Source: Miltoncostaea oceani (GTDB lineage: Bacteria; Actinomycetota; Thermoleophilia; Miltoncostaeales; Miltoncostaeaceae). From it: 64,000 nt of DNA. The translations under genes and the position numbers were made by a program. Numbering within the stretch: the stretch's first letter is position 1; each line of letters opens with the position of its first letter. The DNA is taken from NCBI RefSeq assembly GCF_018141545.1, contig NZ_CP064356.1, positions 930,001 to 994,000 on the forward strand. Reading direction: 5' to 3'. Positions 26,169-34,443 of the stretch are shown here, piece after piece. A model generated the notes under the pieces. That model saw only the letters and a program-made list of their open reading frames with translations, did no database searches and was not told where the DNA came from.

Positions 26169-27116
26169 ATGCCGACGTCCATGTTCCGTGCCCGCCGCGT
26201 AAGTCTCGCCGCCCTCCTCGCGCCGCTCGCGTTCGCGGCGGTGGTGCTGCCGGGACGCGCCGAGGGCGCGACCCGCCAGTACTGGATCAAGGCGGTGAAC
26301 GTCCGCGTGGACGTGGCCCCGAACGGCCTCGACGCCCTCATGGGGCGTCAGGTCCCGCTCGACCAGCGCTTCCTCGACGCCGTCGTCTACCGGGCCTACA
26401 CCCGCGGCTGGCGCAAGCCGCTGCCGAACACCGCCCGCTCGGGCGACAACGACGGCATCCCCGGGCCGGTGATCGAGGCCCGGGTGGGCGACCGCCTGCT
26501 CGTGCACTTCAAGAACGAGGACCGCACGTTCCGGCAGAAGCACTCGATGCACTTCCACGCGTTCACCTACAAGCCGGCGAGCGACGGGGCGTTCATCCCG
26601 CAGATCACCGGCAAGGGCGGCAACGTCCCGGTGGGGCAGTCGTTCACGTACCGGCTGACCGCGGGGCCCCAGAGCCGCGGCGCGTGGCCGTACCACGACC
26701 ACTCGTCGACGATGCACGACAGCATCCCGCGTGGCCTCTACGGCGCCGTGGTGATCATGGGGAGGAAGGAGAAGCCGCCGGACCGCCGCTTCATCGTGGC
26801 GTTCAGCAGCCACAACGGCTTCGACACGATCAACGGCCGCGCGTTCATCGGCAACACGCCGACGTTCCGCGCGAAGGTCGGCGAGACCGTGGAATGGAAC
26901 GTGCTGGCGATGGGCGACACGTTCCACACGTTCCACGTCCATGGGCACCGCTGGCTGAACGACGCCGGCACCCCGAAGGACACGGAGGAGATCGGACCCG
27001 GTGGCTCGTTCCGGATCCGCTGGAAGGAGGACGCGCCGGGCACGTGGTTCTACCACTGCCACGTCGAGTCCCATCAGATGAACGGAATGATCGGACTCTT
27101 CAAGGTGACGAAATGA
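26169..27116 (+). CDS. Secreted two-domain multicopper oxidase
   Basis: 315 residues with a signal peptide (basic FRARR, then a hydrophobic stretch ending near Ala34). All four copper motifs are present: H128-x-H130, H176-x-H178 (PYHDHSS), H253-TF-H256-V-H258, and HCH (296-298) with His302 and axial Met307. The type 1 site is therefore in domain 2 and the trinuclear site lies between domains, which usually requires a trimer. Two-domain enzymes of this kind oxidise phenols, metals or other donors with O2. AGGAGG lies three bases before this ATG and fifteen before a second in-frame ATG at 26181. Overlaps the next gene as ATGA. Confidence 0.9.
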   Translation: MPTSMFRARRVSLAALLAPLAFAAVVLPGRAEGATRQYWIKAVNVRVDVAPNGLDALMGRQVPLDQRFLDAVVYRAYTRGWRKPLPNTARSGDNDGIPGPVIEARVGDRLLVHFKNEDRTFRQKHSMHFHAFTYKPASDGAFIPQITGKGGNVPVGQSFTYRLTAGPQSRGAWPYHDHSSTMHDSIPRGLYGAVVIMGRKEKPPDRRFIVAFSSHNGFDTINGRAFIGNTPTFRAKVGETVEWNVLAMGDTFHTFHVHGHRWLNDAGTPKDTEEIGPGGSFRIRWKEDAPGTWFYHCHVESHQMNGMIGLFKVTK

Positions 27117-27985
27117 CGAAGCGCATCGTGGTCCTGACGGCGATCTCCTCGGCGGCGCTGCTCGCCGGGGCCGCCCCGATACTCGGGCAGATGACCCACC
27201 CCGGTGGGGGGGCGATGGCGCCGGGCGCGACCGCCGTCACCATCAACGACGCGGGGTACAGCCCCGGTGAGACGGTCGTCGCGCCGGGGCAGTCGGTGAC
27301 GTGGACGAACTCGGGGAGCAACCCCCACACGGTCACCTCGGACGTGCCGGGGATCTTCGACTCGGGGACGCTCGGCGCGAAGGCGAAGTTCGTGCTGACG
27401 GCGCCGGCCGCGGCGGGGACGTACACGTACAACTGCACGTTCCACGCCTACATGCGCGGCAGCCTGGTCGTCTCGACGGTCACGTTGATGGGCCCGAAGC
27501 AGGTGCGGGCGGGGAAGACGGCGTCGGTGCACGGCGCCGCCCCGGGGACGCCGCCCGGCACGGCGGTCGCGATCGAGGCGCTCGGCGCGGGCGGGGCCTG
27601 GACGGCCGTGGCGAGCGGGACGGTCGCGGCGGACGGGTCGTACCACGTGGTCACCCGGCCCCTGACGGCCGGCGCGACCCTGCGCGCCCGGGTCGGTGAG
27701 GGCCTCAGCCCGACGCTGACGATCCCGGTGGCCCCGAAGGTGGTCATCAAGCGCTCCGGCAAGCGGGGGATCGCGGTGACCGTGACGCCCGCGAAGGCGG
27801 CGAAGGGCAACCTCGAGCGGTTGAACACGGACACGTTCCGCTGGGTGAAGGCGAAGAAGGTCACCATCAACCGCCGCGGGAAGGCGACCGTCACGGTCCC
27901 GAAGGCCGCCGGGAGGTACCGCGTCACGCTGCTGCCGGCGAAGGGCCTGGCGGCGGCCAGCTCGGCGGGGTTGTCGTTCCGGTAG
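27113..27985 (+). CDS. Secreted blue-copper (cupredoxin) protein with beta-sandwich tail
   Basis: 290 residues. The signal peptide is followed by a plastocyanin-like domain (about 38-122) with type 1 copper ligands His72 (NPHTV), Cys108, His111 and Met114 (NCTFHAYM). Residues 125-290 are an Ig-like or surface-binding beta domain rich in Lys and Ala. Probably a soluble electron carrier for the coupled multicopper oxidase. It is translationally overlapped with the oxidase gene, which strongly implies joint function. Confidence 0.9.
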   Translation: MTKRIVVLTAISSAALLAGAAPILGQMTHPGGGAMAPGATAVTINDAGYSPGETVVAPGQSVTWTNSGSNPHTVTSDVPGIFDSGTLGAKAKFVLTAPAAAGTYTYNCTFHAYMRGSLVVSTVTLMGPKQVRAGKTASVHGAAPGTPPGTAVAIEALGAGGAWTAVASGTVAADGSYHVVTRPLTAGATLRARVGEGLSPTLTIPVAPKVVIKRSGKRGIAVTVTPAKAAKGNLERLNTDTFRWVKAKKVTINRRGKATVTVPKAAGRYRVTLLPAKGLAAASSAGLSFR

Positions 27986-28008
27986 GGCCCTCCACGCGGG
28001 CCCGGGCG

Positions 28009-28611
28009 TCAGGTGCGCCCGGGCCCCGCGGTGGGCGGGCTCGACACCCAGACGACGAGCGCATGCCCGTCGCCGGCGTTGCGCACCTCGGTGACGGGCT
28101 GCTCGCCGCAGTAGGCGGAGTCGCCGGCGCCGAGCCGCAGCGGCTCGTCCCCGCCGTCGAGGACCATCTCCACGGTGCCGCGGACGACGAACAGGAAGTG
28201 CTGGGTCCCGTCGGTGGTCGCGGGGCGGGGGATGCGGGCGCCGGGGGCGTACTCGTAGATCACGGGGGCCATGGCGAGGTCGTCGTGGCGGTCGGCGACG
28301 GGGTGGGCGCGCATGCCGTCCCGTGGTGGGCCGCCGTCCATCCGCTCCTCGGCGCGCAGGATCGTCGCCTCCCGCACGGCCCCGGTGTCGAGCAGCTCGT
28401 CGATGCCGACCCCGTAGAAGCGCGCGAGCCGGTAGAGGCGGCCGGTGCTGATGTCGCTCCGTCCGTTCTCGACGAGGGAGAGGAAGGAGGGGGAGAGGTC
28501 GGTGCCGGCGGAGACGTCGCCGAGCGAGTGCCCCCGTTCGGTGCGGAGGCCGCGGAGCGTCTCGCCGAGTGTCCGGAGGCAGAGCTCGGTGTCGCTGTCG
28601 GGCTGGGGCAG
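28009..28611 (-). CDS. XRE-family regulator with C-terminal cupin, apparent CTG start
   Basis: 200 residues: a helix-turn-helix (about 15-70, with LGDVSAGTDLSPSFLSLVENG) and a cupin sensor domain (about 115-190, PATTDGTQHFLFVVRGTVEM). Such regulators bind a small ligand through the cupin. No ATG, GTG or TTG exists in frame ahead of the helix-turn-helix. A CTG at 28611 with AGGAG five bases upstream is the only well-placed start; an ATG at 28633 is out of frame. It is convergent with the copper operon and divergent from the next gene. Confidence 0.8.
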   Translation of the reverse strand: MPQPDSDTELCLRTLGETLRGLRTERGHSLGDVSAGTDLSPSFLSLVENGRSDISTGRLYRLARFYGVGIDELLDTGAVREATILRAEERMDGGPPRDGMRAHPVADRHDDLAMAPVIYEYAPGARIPRPATTDGTQHFLFVVRGTVEMVLDGGDEPLRLGAGDSAYCGEQPVTEVRNAGDGHALVVWVSSPPTAGPGRT

Positions 28612-28684
28612 TGGTACTCCTCGCGCGACGCATCGATCGTCCGGACCGAAGGGTGTTCTATCGCAGCCGGGGGACGGCCGACAG

Positions 28685-29539
28685 ATGGTCGGTCGGGGGC
28701 CCGTGGCTGACGAGGTCCCGACGACCCCGCCCGCCGGCGACGCCGCGTCGTCGCCGCCGCTGGCCGGCCCGGAGTCGGATCCGCGGCGCCGTCTGCGGAT
28801 CCCCCCGCGGCGCCTGGCGTTGATCCTCGGCGTGTGGCTGCTGGCGACGGGGGCGGCGATCGGCCTGGCGAGCGCCCTCGACTCCCCCGTCGGGGCGGGC
28901 GCGGTCGACGAGGCGCGGCCCGTCGCCCCCGAGGGCGTCGGCGTCCCCGACTCCGCCGCGGCGGCCACCCCGGACGACGCCCCCGCGGGCGAGGCGCCGG
29001 CGGCGGGCGACGGGGCGGCGGCGGGCGATGACGAGGCGGTGGCGCTGCCGGCGTTCGCGATGGTCCTCGGCCGGGCGCTCCCCGACGACATCGCCCGCCT
29101 CGACCCGGTGCAGCAGGCGGTGAAGCTGCGGGAGAGCGCGATGGGGACGGGGAACCCGGACCGCCTCGTGGAGCTGGGGTCGGTCCTCCAGTTGCTCGGC
29201 AACGCGGAGAGCGCGCGGTTCTCGTACCAGTCGGCCCTCGACCGGGACCCGGGGAGCCTCGCCGCCCGCCTCGGCCTGGTGATGGTCGCCGGCACCGCCG
29301 GCGGCCCCGACGCCCTCCCCGCGGTCGCGCGCCGCATCGACGCCCTCGCCGCCGCGAACCCGGACAGCCAGCTCGTCGCGTTCAACCAGGGTTGGGTCGC
29401 CCTCTACCGCCGCCAGGTCGACGTCGCCCAGGGGGCCTTCGAGCGCACCGCGCAGCTCGGCCCGGACACCCGCCTCGGCCGCACCGCCCGGGCCCTCCTC
29501 GCCGCCACCGAGCAGGTCGAGTTCGACGCCACCCCCTGA
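28685..29539 (+). CDS. Membrane-anchored TPR-like protein
   Basis: 284 residues. A basic segment (DPRRRLRIPPRRL) precedes one transmembrane helix (about 41-60). An acidic Ala/Pro linker then leads to an extracytoplasmic helical region with two or three TPR-like repeats (ERLVELGSVLQLLGNAESARFSYQSAL-like, then VAFNQGWVALYRRQVDVAQGA). Probably a scaffold in the envelope. A GTG at 28703 is an alternative start. The last codons lie 47 bases from the CAU tRNA. Confidence 0.75.
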   Translation: MVGRGPVADEVPTTPPAGDAASSPPLAGPESDPRRRLRIPPRRLALILGVWLLATGAAIGLASALDSPVGAGAVDEARPVAPEGVGVPDSAAAATPDDAPAGEAPAAGDGAAAGDDEAVALPAFAMVLGRALPDDIARLDPVQQAVKLRESAMGTGNPDRLVELGSVLQLLGNAESARFSYQSALDRDPGSLAARLGLVMVAGTAGGPDALPAVARRIDALAAANPDSQLVAFNQGWVALYRRQVDVAQGAFERTAQLGPDTRLGRTARALLAATEQVEFDATP

Positions 29540-29586
29540 CGCCCCCCGGGACGCCGCCCCCGTCCACGCGGCATGATCCGCCCCGA

Positions 29587-29660
29587 GGGCGCGTAGCTCA
29601 GCTGGTCAGAGCAGGGGACTCATAATCCCTGGGTCGCAGGTTCGAGTCCTGCCGCGCCCA
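29587..29660 (+). tRNA. tRNA with CAU anticodon (elongator Met or Ile2)
   Basis: 74 bases with acceptor GGGCGCG/CGCGCCC, anticodon loop CTCATAA (anticodon CAU), and TPsiC arm GCAGG-TTCGAGT-CCTGC; discriminator A, CCA not encoded. CAU is shared by initiator and elongator Met and by the lysidine-modified Ile2 tRNA. The acceptor and anticodon stem resemble elongator Met or Ile2 rather than initiator. CATGAT at 29572-29577 is a likely -10 box. A degenerate copy of the 3' two-thirds lies at 31576-31622. Confidence 0.93.
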
Positions 29661-29949
29661 CTTCGCCGGACCGGCTTCGTCTCGGCGATCTCACCGGCTA
29701 GCGGATCAGGCTTCTCGGGCCCCCACCGACCAAACCGCACCAATCACGGAACGTGTTGTCGCGACGGCCGTGCTCCCGATGCCGAATGCGTCAGTCATCG
29801 ATCGGAACAGCAGTGCTGCTACCGGGGACCAACCGCAGGTGCCCGGTCGCCCCGACTCGCGGATGCTCCCGGCGTGGACCCGCGCCGTCACCTCTGTCGC
29901 ATCGGCTCGCAGTGACCACCCCTGAAGGGCCCGCGGTCAGCCCAGCCGG
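29661..29949. other. Gene-poor spacer inside the putative tRNA-bounded islet
   Basis: I find no credible gene here. The short open frames on both strands lack ribosome binding sites and have mixed composition. The DNA is visibly less GC-biased than the neighbourhood, consistent with acquired sequence. Confidence 0.5.
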
Positions 29950-30402
29950 TCACGGGCCCCACCGTGACGGACGGTCCGGAGTCTCATCTGCGGTGGTCCC
30001 CTGCCGTCGCCCCGGGGCGTGGTGTGGGCGTGTCGTGAGGATGCCGGCCGTCCATCCGAGAAGCAGTAGCACCGCGCCGAACGCGAGGACGACGCCCGCG
30101 TTCCACCTCGTGCTCGGCGCCAGAGGCGCGAAGGCCACCGGGAAGAGTGACGCTCCTCCAAGCGCCGCGACCAGCCGGCGCGTTACGGGCGACGGACGGA
30201 GCACTAGGCAGGCTCCCGCTAGGCACGCTGCCATCGTTGCCAGGTAGACGCCGCTACTCCAGATGACTTCGCCCCGTGGGGTCGTCCCGTCGTGGCCACC
30301 GCACGTCCGTGTCGTGCAGGAGGCGAACGCCCCCACCATGACACCCGCCACGACGGCGAGGGCGGTGAGTGCCGCCGCCGGGGCCATCCGGGCGCCGTTC
30401 AT
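29950..30402 (-). CDS. Small multi-pass membrane protein (150 aa)
   Basis: 150 residues starting MNGARMAPAAALTALAVVAG. Four hydrophobic segments span about residues 8-28, 50-68, 80-95 and 100-118; the C-terminus is polar. No family is recognised. The ATG lies five bases after the stop of the RTX-repeat gene, so the two form an operon. It lies within the tRNA-flanked islet. Confidence 0.65.
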   Translation of the reverse strand: MNGARMAPAAALTALAVVAGVMVGAFASCTTRTCGGHDGTTPRGEVIWSSGVYLATMAACLAGACLVLRPSPVTRRLVAALGGASLFPVAFAPLAPSTRWNAGVVLAFGAVLLLLGWTAGILTTRPHHAPGRRQGTTADETPDRPSRWGP

Positions 30403-30407
30403 TCGTC

Positions 30408-31301
30408 TCAGCCCGGGCGGCGGCTCGGGACGTCCACCTGACGGCCCCCTCCGCGCGCGACGACCCTGCCGAGGTCGGGTCCACCGGCGAAGACGGCGAC
30501 GCCGCCACGGACCGTGACCGTCCGCCCACCGACGTCGAGGCGGGTCGCCCACCCGGGGACGAAGGCAAACCACCGGTAACGGTCACCCTCGATCCGGCGG
30601 GGCCGCAGGTGGGGGCGCCCCCCGAACCCACACTCGGAACGGATCCCGCCCCCGGGCTCGACGGCGATGAAGCACGCGTCGGTGCGGCGGAAGGGCGCCG
30701 AGAAGTACAGGAACCCCTCGTTCACCCACAGGAGACGCAGCGGATCGGACGCCGGGGTGGCGGTGCGGAGGAACGTCGAGCCGAGCGGCTCACCCAGGAA
30801 CGAACGCACGCGGCGCTCCCGCGGGCCGTCGGGTGTCGGGGCGGGCTCTCGGACGACGACCTCGCCGTCGTCGGCGACGACGTCGGAGAGGCCGGCCGTC
30901 ACCGAGTCGCGGCCGGGGCCGCAGCGAACGCGGTCCATACCGCGCCGACCCGAATCGATCGTGTCGTCCCCCGGTCCACCGTCGAGCAGGTTCGACCCGT
31001 CGCTCGCGTCGCTGATGAGGTCGCCGCCCGGGCCGCCGAAGAGCCGGTCGTAACCGGGGCCGCCGACGAGAGAGTCACGGCCCGCGCCGCCGATGATGAG
31101 ATCGTCGCCGCGGCCGCCGCCGAGGATGTCCCCTTTCGCGGTCCCTGTGATGCGGTCATCTCGGGGGCTCCCCGAGGTGGCGGGTGGAACGGGCGCCGAC
31201 AGGGCTGATCCACCCAAGACGGCGACTGAAAGGACGGCCGCCCAGAGTGCGACCAGCAGATTCGGCGGCGTGCTTCGCCGGTTCCGGCCGTGGTTGGTCA
31301 C
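30408..31301 (-). CDS. Secreted RTX-type calcium-binding repeat protein
   Basis: 297 residues from a GTG with GAGGAGG upstream. An N-terminal signal anchor (NLLVALWAAVLSVAVLGG) is followed at about 48-130 by glycine/aspartate nonapeptide repeats (GGGRGDDLIIGGAGRDSLVG and similar), the hemolysin-type calcium-binding parallel beta-roll. The C-terminal half has no recognised domain. Probably exported and folded by calcium outside the cell. First gene of a two-gene unit in the islet. Confidence 0.85.
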   Translation of the reverse strand: MTNHGRNRRSTPPNLLVALWAAVLSVAVLGGSALSAPVPPATSGSPRDDRITGTAKGDILGGGRGDDLIIGGAGRDSLVGGPGYDRLFGGPGGDLISDASDGSNLLDGGPGDDTIDSGRRGMDRVRCGPGRDSVTAGLSDVVADDGEVVVREPAPTPDGPRERRVRSFLGEPLGSTFLRTATPASDPLRLLWVNEGFLYFSAPFRRTDACFIAVEPGGGIRSECGFGGRPHLRPRRIEGDRYRWFAFVPGWATRLDVGGRTVTVRGGVAVFAGGPDLGRVVARGGGRQVDVPSRRPG

Positions 31302-31971
31302 GATCCTCCTCGGTAGGCCGTGTGCAGCGCCTCGGTCGCGACACTAGATGCCGCGGGTGACGGGAAGGGAGTGAGAGGCCGTGGTTCCGGTGGCGGGGAG
31401 CACTCCGTTGGGGCTCGCCCGGCACCGGGGACGGTGGCCCGCAGCCGACGGTCCCAAGGGCCTCGGGGAAGAGCGCTGCGCCGGACCCGGCGCTGGCGCG
31501 CAGGAGCCCAGGGTGGCAAACCATTGATCTGCAGGTAAGAGATCCGCTCGCCCGAGATACACCGAAGCCCCGGGCTGCCTCTCATGAGGCTTGGGTCCTG
31601 GGTTCGAGTCCTACCGCGCCCATTCGTTCAGAACGTATGCGCGGTGGCAATGCGAGCGGTTCGCTCCGTAGGCCGGCTCAGCTTGCCGGGTGGGAACGAA
31701 GGGGGGAACACCGTCTTCGTGGCCGCCCCCTTGGTCCGGACGTCGGTGCCCGGCATCCATCGTCGCGGCGGTCGATGCGTCGTGACCTACCGACCCCACC
31801 GGGAAGTGACGCAAGCGGTCCGCGGCGACGATGGCCGAGGCCAGGGTCCCGGCGGGTCAGAGCGCGAAGCCAGGAGCTCGCTCCGTGCGGGAGGCCGCAC
31901 GGTTCATGTGTCAAGGACGGAGGGGACTCGAGAGCACCGGGTACCGGTCAACGCGCCTGTGACGACGAGCC
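31302..31971. other. 670-base gap without credible genes
   Basis: Open frames here are short, overlapping and low quality on both strands, and none has a start signal. The one recognisable element is the degenerate tRNA copy at 31576-31622. Base composition is less GC-extreme than the chromosome around it. Confidence 0.55.
31576..31622 (+). repeat. Degenerate copy of the 3' part of the CAU tRNA (possible att remnant)
   Basis: Aligned without gaps to 29614-29660 of the tRNA, 35 of 47 bases match, and 21 of the last 22 match (GGTTCGAGTCCT then CCGCGCCCA). The loop bases CTCAT of the anticodon survive but the anticodon stem no longer pairs. This is not a functional tRNA. A 3'-tRNA duplication about 2 kb away is what an integrase that targets tRNA genes leaves as the far attachment site. 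Confidence 0.75.
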
Positions 31972-32901
31972 TCAGTCGAAGCGCACGGGCGCCTGAGGTG
32001 CGGTGTTCACGTGGAGCTCGAAGATGTCCGGTCGCGCATAGTGACCGACGACGTCGAGGTCGTAGCGAGCCGCCGGGATCGCCGCGAGGTCGAGGTCGGC
32101 GACGAGGACCGCCGGTGCGTCGAACACGGGGCCGGCGAGCAGTTCGCCCAGCGGACCGATGATGCAGCTCCCGCCTCGGATCATGATCGTCGTGGGATCG
32201 TCGCCCTGGACCGGGGCGTAGTCGTCCGGGTAGTCGCTGCGGTGGCAGAACTGGACCGCAGACAGCACGAAGCAGCGCCCCTCGACCGCGATGTGGCGCA
32301 TCGTCGACGCCCACGTGTCGCGATCATCGATGGTGGGGGCACAGTAGATGTCGACCCCTTGGGCGAACATGGCCGCGCGAAGCAGCGGCATGTAGTTCTC
32401 CCAGCAGATCACCGTTCCGATGCGCCCGATCGGGCTCGAGACGACGCCGAGGGTCGATCCGTCGCCGAACCCCCAGATCAGGCGCTCGGACGCCGTCGGC
32501 ATCAGCTTGCGCCGTCGGCCGAGCAGCGTCCCGTCCGACCCGAAGGTCAGGGCGGTGCAGTAGAGGGTCGAGCCGGCGCGCTCGACGACCCCGATGACGA
32601 GATGCAGGCCGTGGGCGGCGGCGATCTCCCCGAGGCCGTCGCACACCGGCCCGGGGACGTCGATGGCACCGCGCCAGTAGCGGGCGAAGAGCTTCCGCCC
32701 GCTCGGCTCGCGCACGCCCACCTTCGTGCCGAAGTCGACCCCCTTCGGGTACCCACCGATGAAGGCCTCCGGGAAGACCGCCAGCTGGGCCCCCCGTCCG
32801 GCGGCATCCGCTGCCAGGCGGCGCACGACCGCGAGCGTCGCCTCGCCGTCGAATGCGATCGGCGCGGCCTGGACGACCGCTGCCCGGACGGTCTCCGTCA
32901 T
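31972..32901 (-). CDS. Nitrilase / carbon-nitrogen hydrolase
   Basis: 309 residues with the complete catalytic triad: Glu45 (VFPEAF), Lys132 (RRKLMPT) and Cys166 (VICWENYMPL). The CWENYMPLLR context is typical of true nitrilases (nitrile to acid plus ammonia) rather than amidases, but substrate class cannot be fixed from sequence. TAGGCT (32908-32913) ends six bases before the ATG, so the mRNA is probably leaderless. It lies between the islet and the decayed transposase, so it may be an acquired gene. Confidence 0.92.
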   Translation of the reverse strand: MTETVRAAVVQAAPIAFDGEATLAVVRRLAADAAGRGAQLAVFPEAFIGGYPKGVDFGTKVGVREPSGRKLFARYWRGAIDVPGPVCDGLGEIAAAHGLHLVIGVVERAGSTLYCTALTFGSDGTLLGRRRKLMPTASERLIWGFGDGSTLGVVSSPIGRIGTVICWENYMPLLRAAMFAQGVDIYCAPTIDDRDTWASTMRHIAVEGRCFVLSAVQFCHRSDYPDDYAPVQGDDPTTIMIRGGSCIIGPLGELLAGPVFDAPAVLVADLDLAAIPAARYDLDVVGHYARPDIFELHVNTAPQAPVRFD

Positions 32902-33009
32902 GGCGCCAGCCTAGAGAACCGCGGGCGCGGTCGCTCGGGCCGCTGCGAGGCCCGTGAAGCGCCGCCCGGCGCCAGCCGGGACGGGCGAAGCGAGGAGACC
33001 GGCCCTTCC

Positions 33010-33300
33010 CATCTCAGTAGGGCGAGCGGGTTCGGATCGCGGAGCCGGGGGTGCTGAGCGGGCCCGTTGGCGCCCCCGGCGTGCGGCAGGATCCGTCGCC
33101 GGTGGCCGGCGAAGAACGAAAGCCGTGGCCGGCGCGCTCGACCTGCCAGGTCAGTCGCTTCCGCGTCTCGGTGGGCCCGTTGAAGCCCCGTTGGCGTGGT
33201 GGGCGAGAATCCCGGTGCGCCAGCGGGCGAGCGTGCGCCCGAGCGAGCGGACCTCGTCGACCGGGTCCAGGACGCAGCAGCTCGATCGCCTCGTCCACGA
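33010..33300 (-). pseudogene. Decayed ISL3-family transposase fragment (C-terminal part)
   Basis: On the minus strand, pieces of an ISL3 transposase C-terminus appear in order but in different frames. They are DEVRSLGRTLARWRTGILAH, then NGPTETRKRL and VERAGHGFRS, then FAGHRRRILPHAGG. Intact ISL3 proteins have R-W-R..ILA, NGPTE, VKRVGxGFRNF and a YR-R-LL motif in this order. At least two frameshifts separate the pieces, and the N-terminal half and inverted repeats are not recognisable. The remaining bases from 32902 to 33349 hold nothing else I can identify. Confidence 0.7.
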
Positions 33301-33349
33301 GGAGTCCCCCCGGACGGCCTCGGCCGTCCGGGCGCCCGCACCGCCGACC

Positions 33350-33625
33350 TCAGGGGCGGAAGCCGCCCCCGCGCATCGGAGCGGTCATCGGCGGCATGCC
33401 CGGCATCCCGCCCGGGGGGCCACCACGGCCGGGGGGCGCCGCGATCGGCGTCATGCCGCCCGGGCCGCTCCTGTCGAGCGTGATGGGGGTCATGAGTGGC
33501 GCCGAGAAGCTTCGCGCGGAGTCCTTGCCGCACTCCGGGCACTTGGCGTCCGTCGGTGCGGTTCCGATCGGGAAGGACAGCTCGAAGACGCCGTCCGTCT
33601 CACACTTGTAGTCGTAGGCAGCCAT
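33350..33625 (-). CDS. FmdB-family zinc-ribbon regulatory protein
   Basis: 91 residues: MAAYDYKCETDGVFELSFPI, then CPECGKDSARSFSAP, the FmdB zinc ribbon with a third Cys in the first strand. The C-terminal third is a Gly/Pro/Met-rich disordered tail. FmdB proteins are thought to act in gene regulation. The ATG at 33625 follows TAGGGT by seven bases (leaderless). Confidence 0.88.
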   Translation of the reverse strand: MAAYDYKCETDGVFELSFPIGTAPTDAKCPECGKDSARSFSAPLMTPITLDRSGPGGMTPIAAPPGRGGPPGGMPGMPPMTAPMRGGGFRP

Positions 33626-33866
33626 GGGCGACACCCTACCCTCCCGTCGCGTCCACCGCCGACGACCCGCCCCGCGCGCTCCGCGTCCACGGCGATCTCC
33701 GCCGACGACATCGCCGAGGTCATCGCGTTCGCCGTCCCCCGCCCGTCCCGCGTGTCGCCCGACGAGATCCTCCTGCGCCCCACGGCGCGGACCCTCCGAG
33801 GCGCCCGCCGGTCACGCCGGCACCCACCCCGGCCGATGCGCCGGACCCGCGACATATGCTCCGGCC

Positions 33867-34307
33867 ATGGGCCTGCAGCGGATGGACAACGTCCTCATCG
33901 TCGTCGAGGACCTCGAGGCGGTGAAGGCGTTCTTCGCCGAACTCGGCATGGAGCTCGACAGCGAGACGACCGTCGAGGGGGACTGGGTCGGCGCCGTCAT
34001 CGGCCTCGAGGGCGTCCGCGCCGACATCGCCGTCATGCGGACCCCCGACGGCCACGGCCGCGTCGAGCTGTCGCGGTTCCACACGCCGGCGGCGGTCCGG
34101 CCCCAGCCGACGCCGGCGCCGGCCAACACCCTCGGCATCCGCCGCGTCATGTTCGCCGTCGACGACATCGACGACGTCGTCGCCCGCCTCCGCGGCCACG
34201 GGGCCGAGCTCGTCGGCGAGATCGCGCGGTACGAGGACGTCTACCGGCTCTGCTACCTCCGCGGCCCCGAGGACATCGTCATCGGCCTCGCCGAGCGGAT
34301 CGGCTGA
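33867..34307 (+). CDS. VOC-family protein (glyoxalase/bleomycin-resistance fold)
   Basis: 146 residues built of two beta-alpha-beta-beta-beta units: MDNVLIVVEDLEAVKAFF begins the first and IRRVMFAVDDIDDVVARL the second. Members bind a metal and catalyse isomerisation or ring cleavage or sequester drugs; the substrate is unknown. Leaderless: TATGCT (33855-33860) ends six bases before the ATG. Confidence 0.9.
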   Translation: MGLQRMDNVLIVVEDLEAVKAFFAELGMELDSETTVEGDWVGAVIGLEGVRADIAVMRTPDGHGRVELSRFHTPAAVRPQPTPAPANTLGIRRVMFAVDDIDDVVARLRGHGAELVGEIARYEDVYRLCYLRGPEDIVIGLAERIG

Positions 34308-34443
34308 CCTCCGGCGGCCGGCGGGGGCACCCCGCGCGGCCGTGGAAAGCCGAACGCCCCGATGCGCCCCGCCCCGGATGCGGCGCCGCCACGCCGCAGG
34401 GGATGCTGCCACCGACCCGTGGACGTCCCGTGGGGGAGGACAG

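Noticed and set aside
31576-31622. A third functional tRNA gene
   Set aside because: The anticodon stem does not pair and no acceptor or D-arm partner lies upstream.
31584-32162. Plus-strand frame of 192 codons after the tRNA copy
   Set aside because: No start signal, mixed composition, and it overlaps the nitrilase gene antisense.
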